Source of the DNA: Gammaproteobacteria bacterium
GTDB taxonomy: Bacteria; Pseudomonadota; Gammaproteobacteria; Arenicellales; UBA868
Assembly: GCA_022450155.1 (NCBI GenBank)
Contig: JAKUQR010000027.1
Span: 1 to 37,767, forward strand
DNA: 37,767 nt
Reading direction: 5' to 3'
The translations under genes and the position numbers were made by a program. Below are positions 7,329-15,366 of this stretch, one piece after another (positions within the stretch are counted from its first letter, which is position 1; the number at the start of each line of letters is the position of its first letter). The notes beneath the pieces were generated by a model. It saw nothing but the letters and a program-made list of their open reading frames with translations. It had not been told where the DNA came from and ran no database searches.

Positions 7329-8192
7329 ATGAGCGTTTCCAGATCTGGTACGCTGTATGTGGTGGCGACACCGATCGGCAATCTGGGTGATCTGACTGTC
7401 CGGGCAGCTGAGATTCTGACATCGGTGGACCTGATCGCCGCCGAAGATACGCGGCACACACGGATTCTGCTTCAACATATCGGTGTGTCGAAACGACTGT
7501 TCTCGTTGCACCAGCACAATGAACGTGCGCGAAGTCGTCAGATCATCGACTCTCTGCTGCGTGGTGAGAATATTGCGCTGGTCAGTGATGCTGGAACACC
7601 GCTGATCAGCGATCCGGGGTACCTGCTCGTCCGAGATTGCTTGGCCCGAGGACTGCCGGTCCTGACGGTTCCCGGCGCCAGTGCCGTGACAGCGGCACTG
7701 GCTGTGTGTGGTCTACCGACAGATCGTTTCGCCTTTGAAGGGTTTCTGCCATCTCGATTGTCTGCAAGGCGAAGGATGCTTCAAGACCTGGCCCAGGAGC
7801 CCCGTACCCTGGTCTTTTTCGAGTCACCGAGGCGTTTAAAGGCGACACTTGCCGACATGGTCTGGGTTCTGGGCGGTGTGCGGCGCGTCTCGGTTTTGCG
7901 GGAGTTGACAAAGCGTTTTGAAGAGACTGTGCTGGCGACACTGGGTGAAATGGCGGAGCGCTTTGAAAACGATGATGATCCGGTCAGGGGGGAACTGGTG
8001 ATCATCGTCGAGGGCTGCCAAGACCCGGTCGCCCAACGTTTAGTGAGTCCTGACGACGTTTTGCCGATACTCGCCGAACATCTGCAACCCGGTACAGCGA
8101 GTCAGGCAGCCGTCAAGTTGTTCGGCGGTCGTCGCAACGATTATTACGACCAAATCCTGGCATTGACCAAGCAGGATGTCTCAGATGGCTGA
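7329..8192 (+). CDS. rsmI: 16S rRNA 2'-O-ribose methyltransferase RsmI (C1402)
   Basis: RsmI uses S-adenosylmethionine to methylate the ribose of C1402 in 16S rRNA at the decoding centre. The 287-residue protein has the tetrapyrrole-methylase fold: LYVVATPIGNLGDLT (about residues 9-23), AAEDTRHTRILL (about 38-49), ALVSDAGTPLISDPG (about 83-97) and the cofactor loop VPGASAV (about 119-125) are diagnostic. The C-terminal domain (about 240-285, ending near the KLFGGRRNDYYDQIL stretch) resembles the usual RsmI C-terminal helix. A weak -10-like TAGAAT (7281-7286) lies 42 bases upstream. The gene is followed 44 bases later by rnpB. Confidence 0.95.
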   Translation: MSVSRSGTLYVVATPIGNLGDLTVRAAEILTSVDLIAAEDTRHTRILLQHIGVSKRLFSLHQHNERARSRQIIDSLLRGENIALVSDAGTPLISDPGYLLVRDCLARGLPVLTVPGASAVTAALAVCGLPTDRFAFEGFLPSRLSARRRMLQDLAQEPRTLVFFESPRRLKATLADMVWVLGGVRRVSVLRELTKRFEETVLATLGEMAERFENDDDPVRGELVIIVEGCQDPVAQRLVSPDDVLPILAEHLQPGTASQAAVKLFGGRRNDYYDQILALTKQDVSDG

Positions 8193-8201
8193 CGCCCAAA
8201 C

Positions 8202-8230
8202 TTGCTATAAAGTGTCAGCAGTAATATGTT
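8202..8230 (+). promoter_or_regulatory. Probable rnpB promoter
   Basis: TTGCTA (8202-8207) and TATGTT (8225-8230) are separated by 17 bases and each match four of six consensus sigma-70 positions. The RNase P RNA would begin about seven bases downstream, near 8237, as expected for a promoter driving this RNA. TAATAT at 8222-8227 is an overlapping alternative -10. Confidence 0.45.
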
Positions 8231-8236
8231 GTCACA

Positions 8237-8628
8237 GGGAGTCGGCCGGGCGATCGCGGCCGCGTGACTGCAGCCACCGGAACACGGTGTTTAGCGGTGC
8301 GTGGCGGAGGAAAGTCCGGGCTCCACAGGGCAGGGTGCCAGATAACGTCTGGACGGCGCGAGTCGATGGACAGTGCCACAGAAAATATACCGCCTGCTCG
8401 GCAGGTGAATACCTGTTGAGCGGTAAGGGTGAAATGGTGCGGTAAGAGCGCACCGCGTTGGTGGCAACACGAACGGCAGGGTAAACCCCACCTGGAGCAA
8501 GACCAAATAGGAATCCAATGGTGTGGCCCGCATCGGATTCGGGTAGGTCGCTAGAGTTACATGGTGACGTGTGACCGAGATGAATGGTCGCCCTCGACAG
8601 AACCCGGCTTACAGGCCGGCTCCCCACC
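8237..8628 (+). ncRNA. rnpB: RNase P RNA (bacterial type A)
   Basis: This is the catalytic RNA that trims the 5-prime leaders of tRNA precursors. Conserved blocks are present: GGAGGAAAGTCCGGGCTCC (8306-8324), AGGGCAGGGTGCCAG, GGTAAGGGTGAAA followed by GGTGCGGTAAGAGCGCACCG, and ACAGAACCCGGCTTA (8597-8611). The ends close as helix P1: GGGAGTCGGCC (8237-8247) pairs with GGCCGGCTCCC (8614-8624), with one G-U pair. The length of about 390 bases fits type A. The position between rsmI and mraZ is the same as in Pseudomonas. The exact 3-prime end is estimated from P1. Confidence 0.97.
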
Positions 8629-8638
8629 CCCGCCCACC

Positions 8639-8660
8639 GGGCCTGTAGGCCTTGTTTTTA
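8639..8660 (+). terminator. Rho-independent terminator of rnpB
   Basis: GGGCC, a TGTA loop and GGCCT form a short GC-rich stem ending at 8652. The T-rich tract TTGTTTTT (8652-8659) follows at once. It lies about 10 bases past the end of the RNase P RNA. Confidence 0.65.
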
Positions 8661-8851
8661 CCGTCTAACGGGCCATCTGTCGTAGTTATACAACACTGAC
8701 GGACTGACAGCTGGCGTCGGTACTCGGTCACCCACGGGTGGCCACTGCTGAATTCGCGGTCGTCGACAGTGCCCAATCAGCGATAAGCCCATGATTTTTT
8801 TGAATTACGGGGGGTTGACAGGTCGTGATATTGATGCCAGAGTGTCGATTA

Positions 8852-8877
8852 GTGGGTAATTGTGGTGAAAAAGGTAA
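8852..8877 (+). promoter_or_regulatory. Putative MraZ-binding repeats
   Basis: GTGG occurs at 8852-8855 and 8862-8865, with a weaker AAGG at 8871-8874, giving a 10-base period (TGGGT, five bases, TGGTG, five bases, GGTAA). MraZ is known to repress its own operon by binding TGGG-type repeats separated by five-base spacers. Spacing fits well; only the first repeat matches fully. A TTGACA follows at 8881-8886. Confidence 0.45.
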
Positions 8878-9012
8878 AAATTGACAAAGAATCGTGGGTT
8901 ATTCAGCAGAACTTGCGGGCTACGGGCCGACCAATCCCGGTACCCTGATTACCCCGACCAGTTTGCCGTGGATGGCGGCATATCCATCCATCCTCATCCT
9001 CCTTTGGTGATT

Positions 9013-9046
9013 GCCCGGCCCCTTTTGGGGTCGGGCGTTCTTTATT
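9013..9046 (+). terminator. Strong terminator-like hairpin upstream of mraZ (possible attenuator)
   Basis: GCCCGGCCCC (9013-9022), loop TTTT and GGGGTCGGGC (9027-9036) pair over 10 bases with one G-U, followed by GTTCTTTATT. It could stop read-through from rnpB, end a small RNA, or act as an attenuator of the dcw operon if transcription starts near 8815-8890. An upstream CCCGACC (8953-8959) can pair with GGTCGGG (9029-9035) in its 3-prime arm, which would break the terminator. Confidence 0.7.
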
Positions 9047-9130
9047 GCACGGTAAGCGCCAATTGATTAATTGACCAGTGGACCAGACCAGCGGCTTGGG
9101 TTTGAAGTAAAGGCTAAGGTAGAAGACGAC

Positions 9131-9589
9131 ATGTTTCGTGGTGCAAGCTCCCTCAACATGGATCAAAAAGGACGGTTTGCCGTCCCCGCGAAATACCGTC
9201 AGGTACTTACTGAGCGCTGTGATGGTCAGTTCGTGCTGACGGTTAACAACACCGGGGAACGCTGTCTCTGGTTGTATCCCCAGGATGAGTGGGAGCAGAT
9301 CGAAAGAAAGGTCGTCGAGTTACCCAGTTTCGATCCGTTAGCACAGGCGTTGAAGCGGCTTTTGATCGGCTATGCCACGGATTGTGATCTTTCAAGCGGG
9401 GGACGGATACGCGTCTCCGCGCCATTAAGGGAATTTGCAGGTCTAGAAAAACACATTGTATTGATCGGACAGGGAAATAAGTTTGAGATCTGGGATGAAG
9501 GCCTTTGGAAAGTGAAGTGCGATGAATGGCTGTTGAAGCAGCCCGAGGATCGGCAGCTTCCCATTGAGCTTGAGTCGCTCTCGCTCTAG
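9131..9589 (+). CDS. mraZ: Transcriptional regulator MraZ
   Basis: MraZ is an AbrB-like, ring-forming DNA-binding protein that represses the dcw operon. The 152-residue protein has the two tandem SpoVT/AbrB-type halves, each with a DxxxR-type motif: DQKGR at residues 11-15 and a second GRIRVSAPLREFA element near 87-99. The start is the ATG at 9131 (MFRGASSLNMD); an in-frame start at 9071 would add residues foreign to the family. It is the first gene of the dcw block, 15 bases ahead of rsmH. Putative binding repeats lie at 8852-8877, unusually far (about 270 bases) upstream, with a terminator hairpin between. Confidence 0.96.
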   Translation: MFRGASSLNMDQKGRFAVPAKYRQVLTERCDGQFVLTVNNTGERCLWLYPQDEWEQIERKVVELPSFDPLAQALKRLLIGYATDCDLSSGGRIRVSAPLREFAGLEKHIVLIGQGNKFEIWDEGLWKVKCDEWLLKQPEDRQLPIELESLSL

Positions 9590-9604
9590 ACAACTCACCG
9601 GCAC

Positions 9605-10549
9605 ATGTCAGTCAACGGACACGAGCCGGTCATGACGAGAGAGGTCGTGCAGGCGCTTAACGTCCAAACCGACGGTACCTATGTCGATGCGACATTTGGC
9701 CGTGGAGGTCATACCCGAGCTATTCTGAGTTATCTAGGTCCGGCCGGACGAGTTCTTGCAATCGATCGAGACCCGGAAGCCTGTCGCTGTGCGAAGCAAA
9801 TGTCTGAGACCGAAAGCCGGCTGACGTTTGTGCAGGCGTCGTTTTCTGAACTGTTCGAAATGGTTAACTCCCACGGGCTTGTTCACCGGGTGACAGGGCT
9901 TGTACTCGATCTTGGTGTATCGTCTCCACAGCTCGACAGTCATGAACGTGGTTTCAGTTTCAATGGTGACGGCCCACTGGATATGCGTATGAACCCGGAT
10001 ATGGGTCAGTCTGCCGCAGACTGGTTGAATGCAGTCACTGAACTACAGCTCCGAAATTGCCTGCGCGAGCTTGGCGAGGAGCGCTATTCAAGAAGAATTG
10101 CTCGAGCCGTTGTTGCTGCGCGGACCAGTCAGCCGCTGTCGCGCACGGTAGAACTCGCTGACATCGTAGCACGCGCGGTACCGACCCGAGAACCGGGCAA
10201 GCACCCAGCAACCCGGACTTTTCAAGCGATCAGGATGCAGGTCAATCAGGAGCTCGGTGAGCTGAAGTCAGTATTGCCACAGGCACTGAGTGTTCTTGAA
10301 CCCGGCGGCCGTCTGGTCGTGATCAGTTTTCATTCCCTCGAACATCGTGCAGTCAAGCAGTTCCTGCGCCAGTCTGCCAGCGGTGATCCTTATCCGCCGG
10401 ACCTGCCGGTTACCCATGATCAGATTCGGCCTGCTGTGAAAATATTGAGTAAGCCACTTAGGCCTGGCAAGCAGGAGGTTGAGGCCAATCCTCGCGCCCG
10501 CAGTGCCGTACTCAGGGCGGCTGAAAAAACCGCAAACGCAGACTCATGA
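9605..10549 (+). CDS. rsmH: 16S rRNA m4C1402 methyltransferase RsmH (MraW)
   Basis: RsmH methylates N4 of C1402 in 16S rRNA, the same nucleotide whose ribose is modified by RsmI encoded at 7329. In this 314-residue protein the S-adenosylmethionine loop VDATFGRGGH is at residues 27-36, followed by VLAIDRDPEA, VLDLGVSSPQLD and the typical GPLDMRMN. The C-terminal VVISFHSLEHRAVKQFLR and ANPRARSAVLRAAEK complete the signature. The ATG at 9605 is 15 bases after mraZ; its stop overlaps the ftsL start (ATGA). Both enzymes that modify C1402 are therefore coded within about 3 kb, flanking rnpB. Confidence 0.97.
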   Translation: MSVNGHEPVMTREVVQALNVQTDGTYVDATFGRGGHTRAILSYLGPAGRVLAIDRDPEACRCAKQMSETESRLTFVQASFSELFEMVNSHGLVHRVTGLVLDLGVSSPQLDSHERGFSFNGDGPLDMRMNPDMGQSAADWLNAVTELQLRNCLRELGEERYSRRIARAVVAARTSQPLSRTVELADIVARAVPTREPGKHPATRTFQAIRMQVNQELGELKSVLPQALSVLEPGGRLVVISFHSLEHRAVKQFLRQSASGDPYPPDLPVTHDQIRPAVKILSKPLRPGKQEVEANPRARSAVLRAAEKTANADS

Positions 10550-10815
10550 AGATACTGATCGGTCTTGTCGTTGCGGTGGTTGGCAGTGCATTGAGCACAG
10601 TGTTGATTCGACATGAAAATCGACAAGTGTTTCTTGAGGTCAGGGATGCAGAAATTCAGCGTGATCGTCTTAACGACGAATGGGGAAAACTTCAACTGGA
10701 GCAGGCGACCTGGTCGCTACACAGCCTGATTGCATTCGAGGCCCGGCACAAACTGGGCATGGTGCCCCCAGACCCGCAGGACACCGTCGTTTTGCGACTT
10801 GAGAGTTCAAGATGA
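10546..10815 (+). CDS. ftsL: Cell division protein FtsL
   Basis: FtsL is a small bitopic inner-membrane protein that forms the FtsQLB complex and helps activate FtsW-FtsI. The 89-residue protein has one N-terminal membrane segment (about residues 3-22, LIGLVVAVVGSALSTVLI) and then a coiled-coil-like stretch with the EVRDAEIQRDRLNDEWGKL heptads, ending in the ARHKLGMVPP motif typical of FtsL. Both ends overlap neighbours by four bases (rsmH and ftsI). Sequence similarity in this family is low, so position and topology carry much of the weight. Confidence 0.93.
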   Translation: MKILIGLVVAVVGSALSTVLIRHENRQVFLEVRDAEIQRDRLNDEWGKLQLEQATWSLHSLIAFEARHKLGMVPPDPQDTVVLRLESSR

Positions 10816-12539
10816 GCCAATTGCCTCAAAAGCTGCAGAAATTCTACCCCCGGCGACACTGGATCTGCTTTGCAGTGATGTTGCTTGGGTTCATAGGATT
10901 GTTTGCCAGAGCATTTCAGGTCCAGGTGCTTGAGAGCAGTCAACTGCGAAGTGAGGGAGAAATCAGACAGATCAGAACGCTTCCAGTTAAACCGGTGCGG
11001 GGTGTGATCATGGACAGGCAGGGTGAGATCCTGGCCGTCAGTACACCACTGGACGCGATTACAGCAGATCCCCGAGAACTTAGAAAAGCCGGACCTGACC
11101 TCGAACGGCTCGCTGCTGCGTTGAATATCCCCCTCAAGCAGATCACCAGCAGATTAGATCTGCTGGCCAACAAGAAATTCGTCTATCTCCGTCGGCATCT
11201 CCCACCAGACAGAGCGCAGCAGATTCAACAGCTGGGTATCCGCGGTGTCGCTACCCAGAGGGAATATGGCCGTTACTACCCGGCCGGAGCTCTGGCTGGA
11301 CACATTGTTGGATTTACGGACATCGATGACCACGGACAGGAAGGCATAGAGCGGTCTTTTGACAATCACCTGGCGGGTGTAGAGGGTCAGAAACGGGTTC
11401 TGATTGATGCCCGCCACCGTGTTGTTGAAGATGTTGAGAGTGTTCGACCCGTGCACCATGGTCGGAATCTGCTTCTGAGTCTCGATCTTAGGATTCAGGC
11501 GGCAATGCGCAGACATCTGCGCAAAGCCGTCCTACAGAACCAGGCAGCTGGTGGTTCTGCCGTCATGCTCAATTGCGACACCGGTGAGGTGCTGGCGATG
11601 GTCAACCTGCCGGATTTCAACCCCAATGACCGGGAGGACATCACAGCTGGGCACTTTAAGAACCGTGCAGTCACGGATGTATTTGAACCGGGTTCAACGA
11701 TAAAACCATTTACCTTGTCTTTAGCCCTCGCCCAGGGTGTGTTCACCCCTGACAGCAGAATTATGACCGGTCCTGGTGTGCATTATGTGGGCGGTCGTCG
11801 TATTCGGGACATCCGGGATTATGGAGATCTCAGTTTTGCGGAAGTGTTGATCAAATCAAGTAATGTCGGTACAGCAAAAGTAGCATTGGAAATGGCGCCT
11901 GAGGCGCTGTACAACACTTTGAGTACCGTAGGATTCGGCCACATTACTGGGATTGAACTGCCAGGTGAACAGTCGGGGCGGTTGTTGAATAGGGAACGCT
12001 GGCTCCCGGTGGATCATGCCTGGCTGTCTTTTGGATATGGCCTGTCAACAACATTGCTGCAGCTGGCCCGGGCTTATGGGGTAATTGCCACCGAGGGGAT
12101 GCTGGTGCCGGTAACCATACGCCTGGATGCCAAAACTCAACCCGGCATAAGGGTGCTTCCTGCTGATGTCGCCCGCCAGATCACCGCGATGCTCGAACGG
12201 GTTGTCTCCGAGGGCACAGCGACCCGGGCGGTGGTACCGAATTACCGGGTGGCGGGTAAGACCGGTACGGTACACAAAATCAAGCCTGGTGGCGGCTATG
12301 AAAAGGATCGTTATCGGTCTTTGATTGCCGGTTTTGCACCGGTGTCTGATCCGCGCTTTGTTCTAGTCGTGATGATTGACGATCCCAAAGGTGGCAAACA
12401 TTTCGGGGGTGAGGTCGCAGCACCGGCCTTCGGGCATATTATGGCCGACGCTTTACGATTACATCGAGTTGCACCAGACGCGCTCAAATCGACACTCGAA
12501 ATTGTAGCCCGCAGCAGCGACTTGAGAACGGGCGCATGA
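10812..12539 (+). CDS. ftsI: Septal peptidoglycan transpeptidase FtsI (PBP3)
   Basis: FtsI cross-links septal peptidoglycan together with the glycosyltransferase FtsW. The 575-residue protein has a short cytoplasmic tail, one membrane segment (about 17-36), a pedestal domain and a C-terminal transpeptidase domain. The three active-site motifs are intact: S295-T-I-K298 (SxxK with the acylated Ser), S349-S-N351 and K483-T-G485. The length is typical of class B PBP3. The start ATG overlaps the ftsL stop by four bases, and the stop overlaps murE by four. No Sec or lipoprotein signal other than the membrane anchor is seen. Confidence 0.97.
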   Translation: MSQLPQKLQKFYPRRHWICFAVMLLGFIGLFARAFQVQVLESSQLRSEGEIRQIRTLPVKPVRGVIMDRQGEILAVSTPLDAITADPRELRKAGPDLERLAAALNIPLKQITSRLDLLANKKFVYLRRHLPPDRAQQIQQLGIRGVATQREYGRYYPAGALAGHIVGFTDIDDHGQEGIERSFDNHLAGVEGQKRVLIDARHRVVEDVESVRPVHHGRNLLLSLDLRIQAAMRRHLRKAVLQNQAAGGSAVMLNCDTGEVLAMVNLPDFNPNDREDITAGHFKNRAVTDVFEPGSTIKPFTLSLALAQGVFTPDSRIMTGPGVHYVGGRRIRDIRDYGDLSFAEVLIKSSNVGTAKVALEMAPEALYNTLSTVGFGHITGIELPGEQSGRLLNRERWLPVDHAWLSFGYGLSTTLLQLARAYGVIATEGMLVPVTIRLDAKTQPGIRVLPADVARQITAMLERVVSEGTATRAVVPNYRVAGKTGTVHKIKPGGGYEKDRYRSLIAGFAPVSDPRFVLVVMIDDPKGGKHFGGEVAAPAFGHIMADALRLHRVAPDALKSTLEIVARSSDLRTGA

Positions 12540-14017
12540 TGACTTCGGCATCACAGAAACCCTGTGCACTGGGAACACTGATTGGTGGCGTAACAGATGT
12601 TCCGGTCGAGGCTGACATCGAGATTTCAGGTATTTCCTTGGACTCTCGTCATGTGCAGCCCGGGCAGGTCTTTGTAGGCCTGCCCGGTAACCAGACCGAT
12701 GGGCGCGGTTACATCGACCAGGCGGTCAGTGCAGGTGCGGCCGCTGTTCTTTACGAATCGGGTGGATGGAATCGACAAGACTGTGCAGTGCCTGCTTTCC
12801 CGATAGACGGTCTCCGCCAGCACATCGGTCAGATTGCGAGCCGATTCTATGGATTTCCATCCCGGGCACTTTGTGTCATCGGCTTAACGGGTACCAACGG
12901 GAAAACCACCTGTGCGGGTCTGTTGGCACAAGCGCTCACCTGTCTGGGCCATCGGACAGGGTTCATCGGCACCGTTGGATCCGGTCTCGTCGGGGCACTT
13001 CAGCCACAAAGTCTGACCACACCGGATGCGGTCACCCTGCAGGCTAAACTGGCGGATCTCTTGCAAAAAGGCGCCGACAGCGTCTGTATCGAAGTGTCGT
13101 CTCATGCACTTGATCAGGGTCGAGTCAGGGGCGTCGAGTTTGATGCGGCCGTATTCACCAATCTCAGCCGAGACCATCTCGATTATCACCAAAACATGGA
13201 AGCGTACGCAGCGGCAAAACTGCTCCTGTTCCGGACCGGCGGGTTGCGTACAGCGATTATCAATGCTGATGATCCGTGGGGCGCTAAATTCGCTGTTGCT
13301 GGTCTATCGGCCAGGGTTTGGACCTATGGAATGAACGATAACGCCGACGTGTATCCTCTGGGGATGCACGTGGTGCCGGGAGGATACGACTTGACTCTGA
13401 GTTCTCCCGTCGGCGAGATCGGTTTTCACAGCCCGCTCCTGGGTGAGTTCAACGTCATGAACACGGTCGCAGTCGTGAGCACACTGCTTGCTCTGGAGTT
13501 CACGCCAACCGGTATATCTGAGATTATGCCGCGTCTACAGTCGGTACCTGGTCGCATGGAGTTGGTCGAACACAATCGACAAGGGCCACGGGTTATCGTT
13601 GACTATGCTCATACACCATCTGCTCTGGAACAGGCTCTCAAGGCGGCACGAGTTAATGCGGCCGGCCGGGTGTGGTGTGTATTCGGTTGCGGCGGGGAGC
13701 GGGATCCGGGGAAAAGGCCACTCATGGGTGCTATTGCCGAGTCTTGTGCCGACCACGTTGTGCTCACCAGTGACAACCCGAGGGGAGAGGACCCCGTGCA
13801 GATACTCGAAGACATCCAGTCTGGCATGACCCGTGAGCCCAGCGCAGTACAACCAGACCGCAAAAAGGCAATACAGATCGCACTGAAATGTGCTGATAAA
13901 AAGGATGTGGTGCTCATTGCAGGTAAAGGGCATGAGTTGAAACAGATCGTCGGCTCAGATGTGAAATTTTTCAGTGATCAGGACACCGTTAGGCAACTGC
14001 TGGAGGTAAATAAGTGA
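12536..14017 (+). CDS. murE: UDP-MurNAc-tripeptide synthetase MurE (meso-DAP adding)
   Basis: MurE adds meso-diaminopimelate to UDP-MurNAc-L-Ala-D-Glu using ATP. The 493-residue Mur ligase has the nucleotide loop LTGTNGKTT with Lys123, the central SRDHLDYH motif, and the C-terminal DNPR signature (413-416) that marks diaminopimelate rather than lysine specificity. VIVDYAHTP and GCGGERDPGKRP are further family blocks. Start is ATG at 12536 overlapping the ftsI stop (ATGA); another ATG follows at 12539. It overlaps murF by four bases. The DNPR motif indicates ordinary Gram-negative DAP-type peptidoglycan. Confidence 0.97.
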   Translation: MMTSASQKPCALGTLIGGVTDVPVEADIEISGISLDSRHVQPGQVFVGLPGNQTDGRGYIDQAVSAGAAAVLYESGGWNRQDCAVPAFPIDGLRQHIGQIASRFYGFPSRALCVIGLTGTNGKTTCAGLLAQALTCLGHRTGFIGTVGSGLVGALQPQSLTTPDAVTLQAKLADLLQKGADSVCIEVSSHALDQGRVRGVEFDAAVFTNLSRDHLDYHQNMEAYAAAKLLLFRTGGLRTAIINADDPWGAKFAVAGLSARVWTYGMNDNADVYPLGMHVVPGGYDLTLSSPVGEIGFHSPLLGEFNVMNTVAVVSTLLALEFTPTGISEIMPRLQSVPGRMELVEHNRQGPRVIVDYAHTPSALEQALKAARVNAAGRVWCVFGCGGERDPGKRPLMGAIAESCADHVVLTSDNPRGEDPVQILEDIQSGMTREPSAVQPDRKKAIQIALKCADKKDVVLIAGKGHELKQIVGSDVKFFSDQDTVRQLLEVNK

Positions 14018-15366
14018 TGAATCTGCTAACAGCTGCATCAGCTGTCGAGGGACGAATTGTCGGCAATGATGTTGATTTCGAACGAGTCGTGACGGACAGT
14101 CGCGAACTGAGTGGTGGCGAGTTGTTTGTTGCACTCAAGGGTGAAAATTTCGACGGCCATGAGTTTGTTGCGCAAGCCAAGAACTCGGGTGCAGTGGCTG
14201 CCATGGCCAGTCAAGAGCTGGAAATCGACCTGCCCACTCTGGTAGTTGGGGACACCACGCTATCACTTGGGCGTCTTGCTGCGTACTGGCGGTGCCAGTT
14301 CAACCTGCCCGTTGTGGCCGTAACCGGCAGCAACGGGAAGACAACTGTCCGCGAGATGATAACGTCGATACTGAGTGAAGGCGGTCCGGTGCTCTCGCCC
14401 CGTGCCAACTTCAACAATAACATCGGGATGCCCCTCACCTTATTGGGCTTACGCGAAGACCATCGTCATGCGGTTCTGGAGCTTGGCATGAACCAGCCAG
14501 GTGAGATCGACTACCTCTCGCGAATTGCCAGGCCATCGGTCGCCGTGATTACTAACGCAGCTTCGGCACATCTGGAAGGTTTACGCGATGTTACTGGCGT
14601 TGCCCGGGCAAAGGCAGAAATATTAAATGGACTCGACCGCAGTGGTGCCGTAGTCATTAATACCGATGATCGATTTGCGGCTTATTGGCTGGCCCGTGCC
14701 CGTCATTTCAGGAGTGTCACTTTTGCTTTGGAGAGTGAAGCTGATATCCGGGGCGACTCCACTACAGTCGGTGACAAACTCCTGCTTGAAGTCAGCCTTC
14801 CCGATGACCGGCTGGAGTTTCAATTGAGCCTGCTCGGTCGACACAATGCACGCAACGCATTGGCGGCGGTGGCCGCAGCATGGTCTGTTGGCTGCAGCAC
14901 TGAGCAGATCTGTGCTGGTATGGAAAAAGTACGGCCCGTTCGGCGTCGACTTGAACAAAAGCAGGCACAGGCCGGCGCACAGTTGATAGACGACACCTAC
15001 AACGCGAATCCGGCATCTCTCGAAGCGGCAATCCATGTGCTTGCTGCCCGTCCAGGAAGAAGGATTTTGGTGCTTGGAGATATGGCCGAACTCGGGGACC
15101 AGGCGGAGGGTCTGCACCAGGCTGCCGGTCGGGCTGCCAGGGAAGCGGGGATAGATGACCTGTTGACGACCGGTGGTCTCGCGCGTTGTGCGGCAGAGGA
15201 ATTTGGCACGCATGCCCGCCATTTTGAAAAACAAGAGAGTCTGATTGCTGCCGTTCACGAACTGCTCGCTCCCGAACTCACCGTGTTGGTGAAGGGCTCT
15301 CTCTCATCTCACATGGAGAATATCGTGAATGCGTTGATCCAGACAGGATCAAACGGGTACGCCTGA
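14014..15366 (+). CDS. murF: UDP-MurNAc-pentapeptide synthetase MurF
   Basis: MurF attaches D-Ala-D-Ala to the UDP-MurNAc-tripeptide, giving the pentapeptide taken by MraY. The 450-residue protein shows the Mur-ligase P-loop [12 protein letters not shown] with Lys109, the [12 protein letters not shown] block, [11 protein letters not shown] and the C-terminal [15 protein letters not shown] and VLGDMAELG motifs. D-Ala-D-Ala must come from a ddl gene elsewhere, since none lies in this cluster. Its stop shares one base with the mraY start (TGATG), which implies tight translational coupling. Confidence 0.97.
   Translation: MMNLLTAASAVEGRIVGNDVDFERVVTDSRELSGGELFVALKGENFDGHEFVAQAKNSGAVAAMASQELEIDLPTLVVGDTTLSLGRLAAYWRCQFNLPVVAVTGSNGKTTVREMITSILSEGGPVLSPRANFNNNIGMPLTLLGLREDHRHAVLELGMNQPGEIDYLSRIARPSVAVITNAASAHLEGLRDVTGVARAKAEILNGLDRSGAVVINTDDRFAAYWLARARHFRSVTFALESEADIRGDSTTVGDKLLLEVSLPDDRLEFQLSLLGRHNARNALAAVAAAWSVGCSTEQICAGMEKVRPVRRRLEQKQAQAGAQLIDDTYNANPASLEAAIHVLAARPGRRILVLGDMAELGDQAEGLHQAAGRAAREAGIDDLLTTGGLARCAAEEFGTHARHFEKQESLIAAVHELLAPELTVLVKGSLSSHMENIVNALIQTGSNGYA

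Larger units (their letters stand above)
8661..9130 (+). other. 470-base non-coding stretch between rnpB and mraZ
   Basis: No convincing gene is present. I see nothing notable in 8661-8810. From 8811 there are two TTGACA hexamers (8815-8820, 8881-8886) without a good -10, a putative MraZ box (8852-8877), a 7-base hairpin TGGATGG/CCATCCA (8969-8975 with 8984-8990), a C/T-rich run (8984-9002) and a strong terminator-like hairpin (9013-9046). From 9047 to 9130 there is a short AT-richer stretch and the mraZ ribosome region. An open frame from TTG at 8881 to 9066 reads across these structures and is not protein-like. Confidence 0.7.

Noticed and set aside
8232-8627. 131-codon minus-strand frame
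   Set aside because: It is antisense to RNase P RNA, whose conserved blocks explain the sequence.
8881-9066. 61-codon frame starting TTG before mraZ
   Set aside because: It runs through a hairpin and a strong terminator, has no ribosome site, and its composition is not protein-like.
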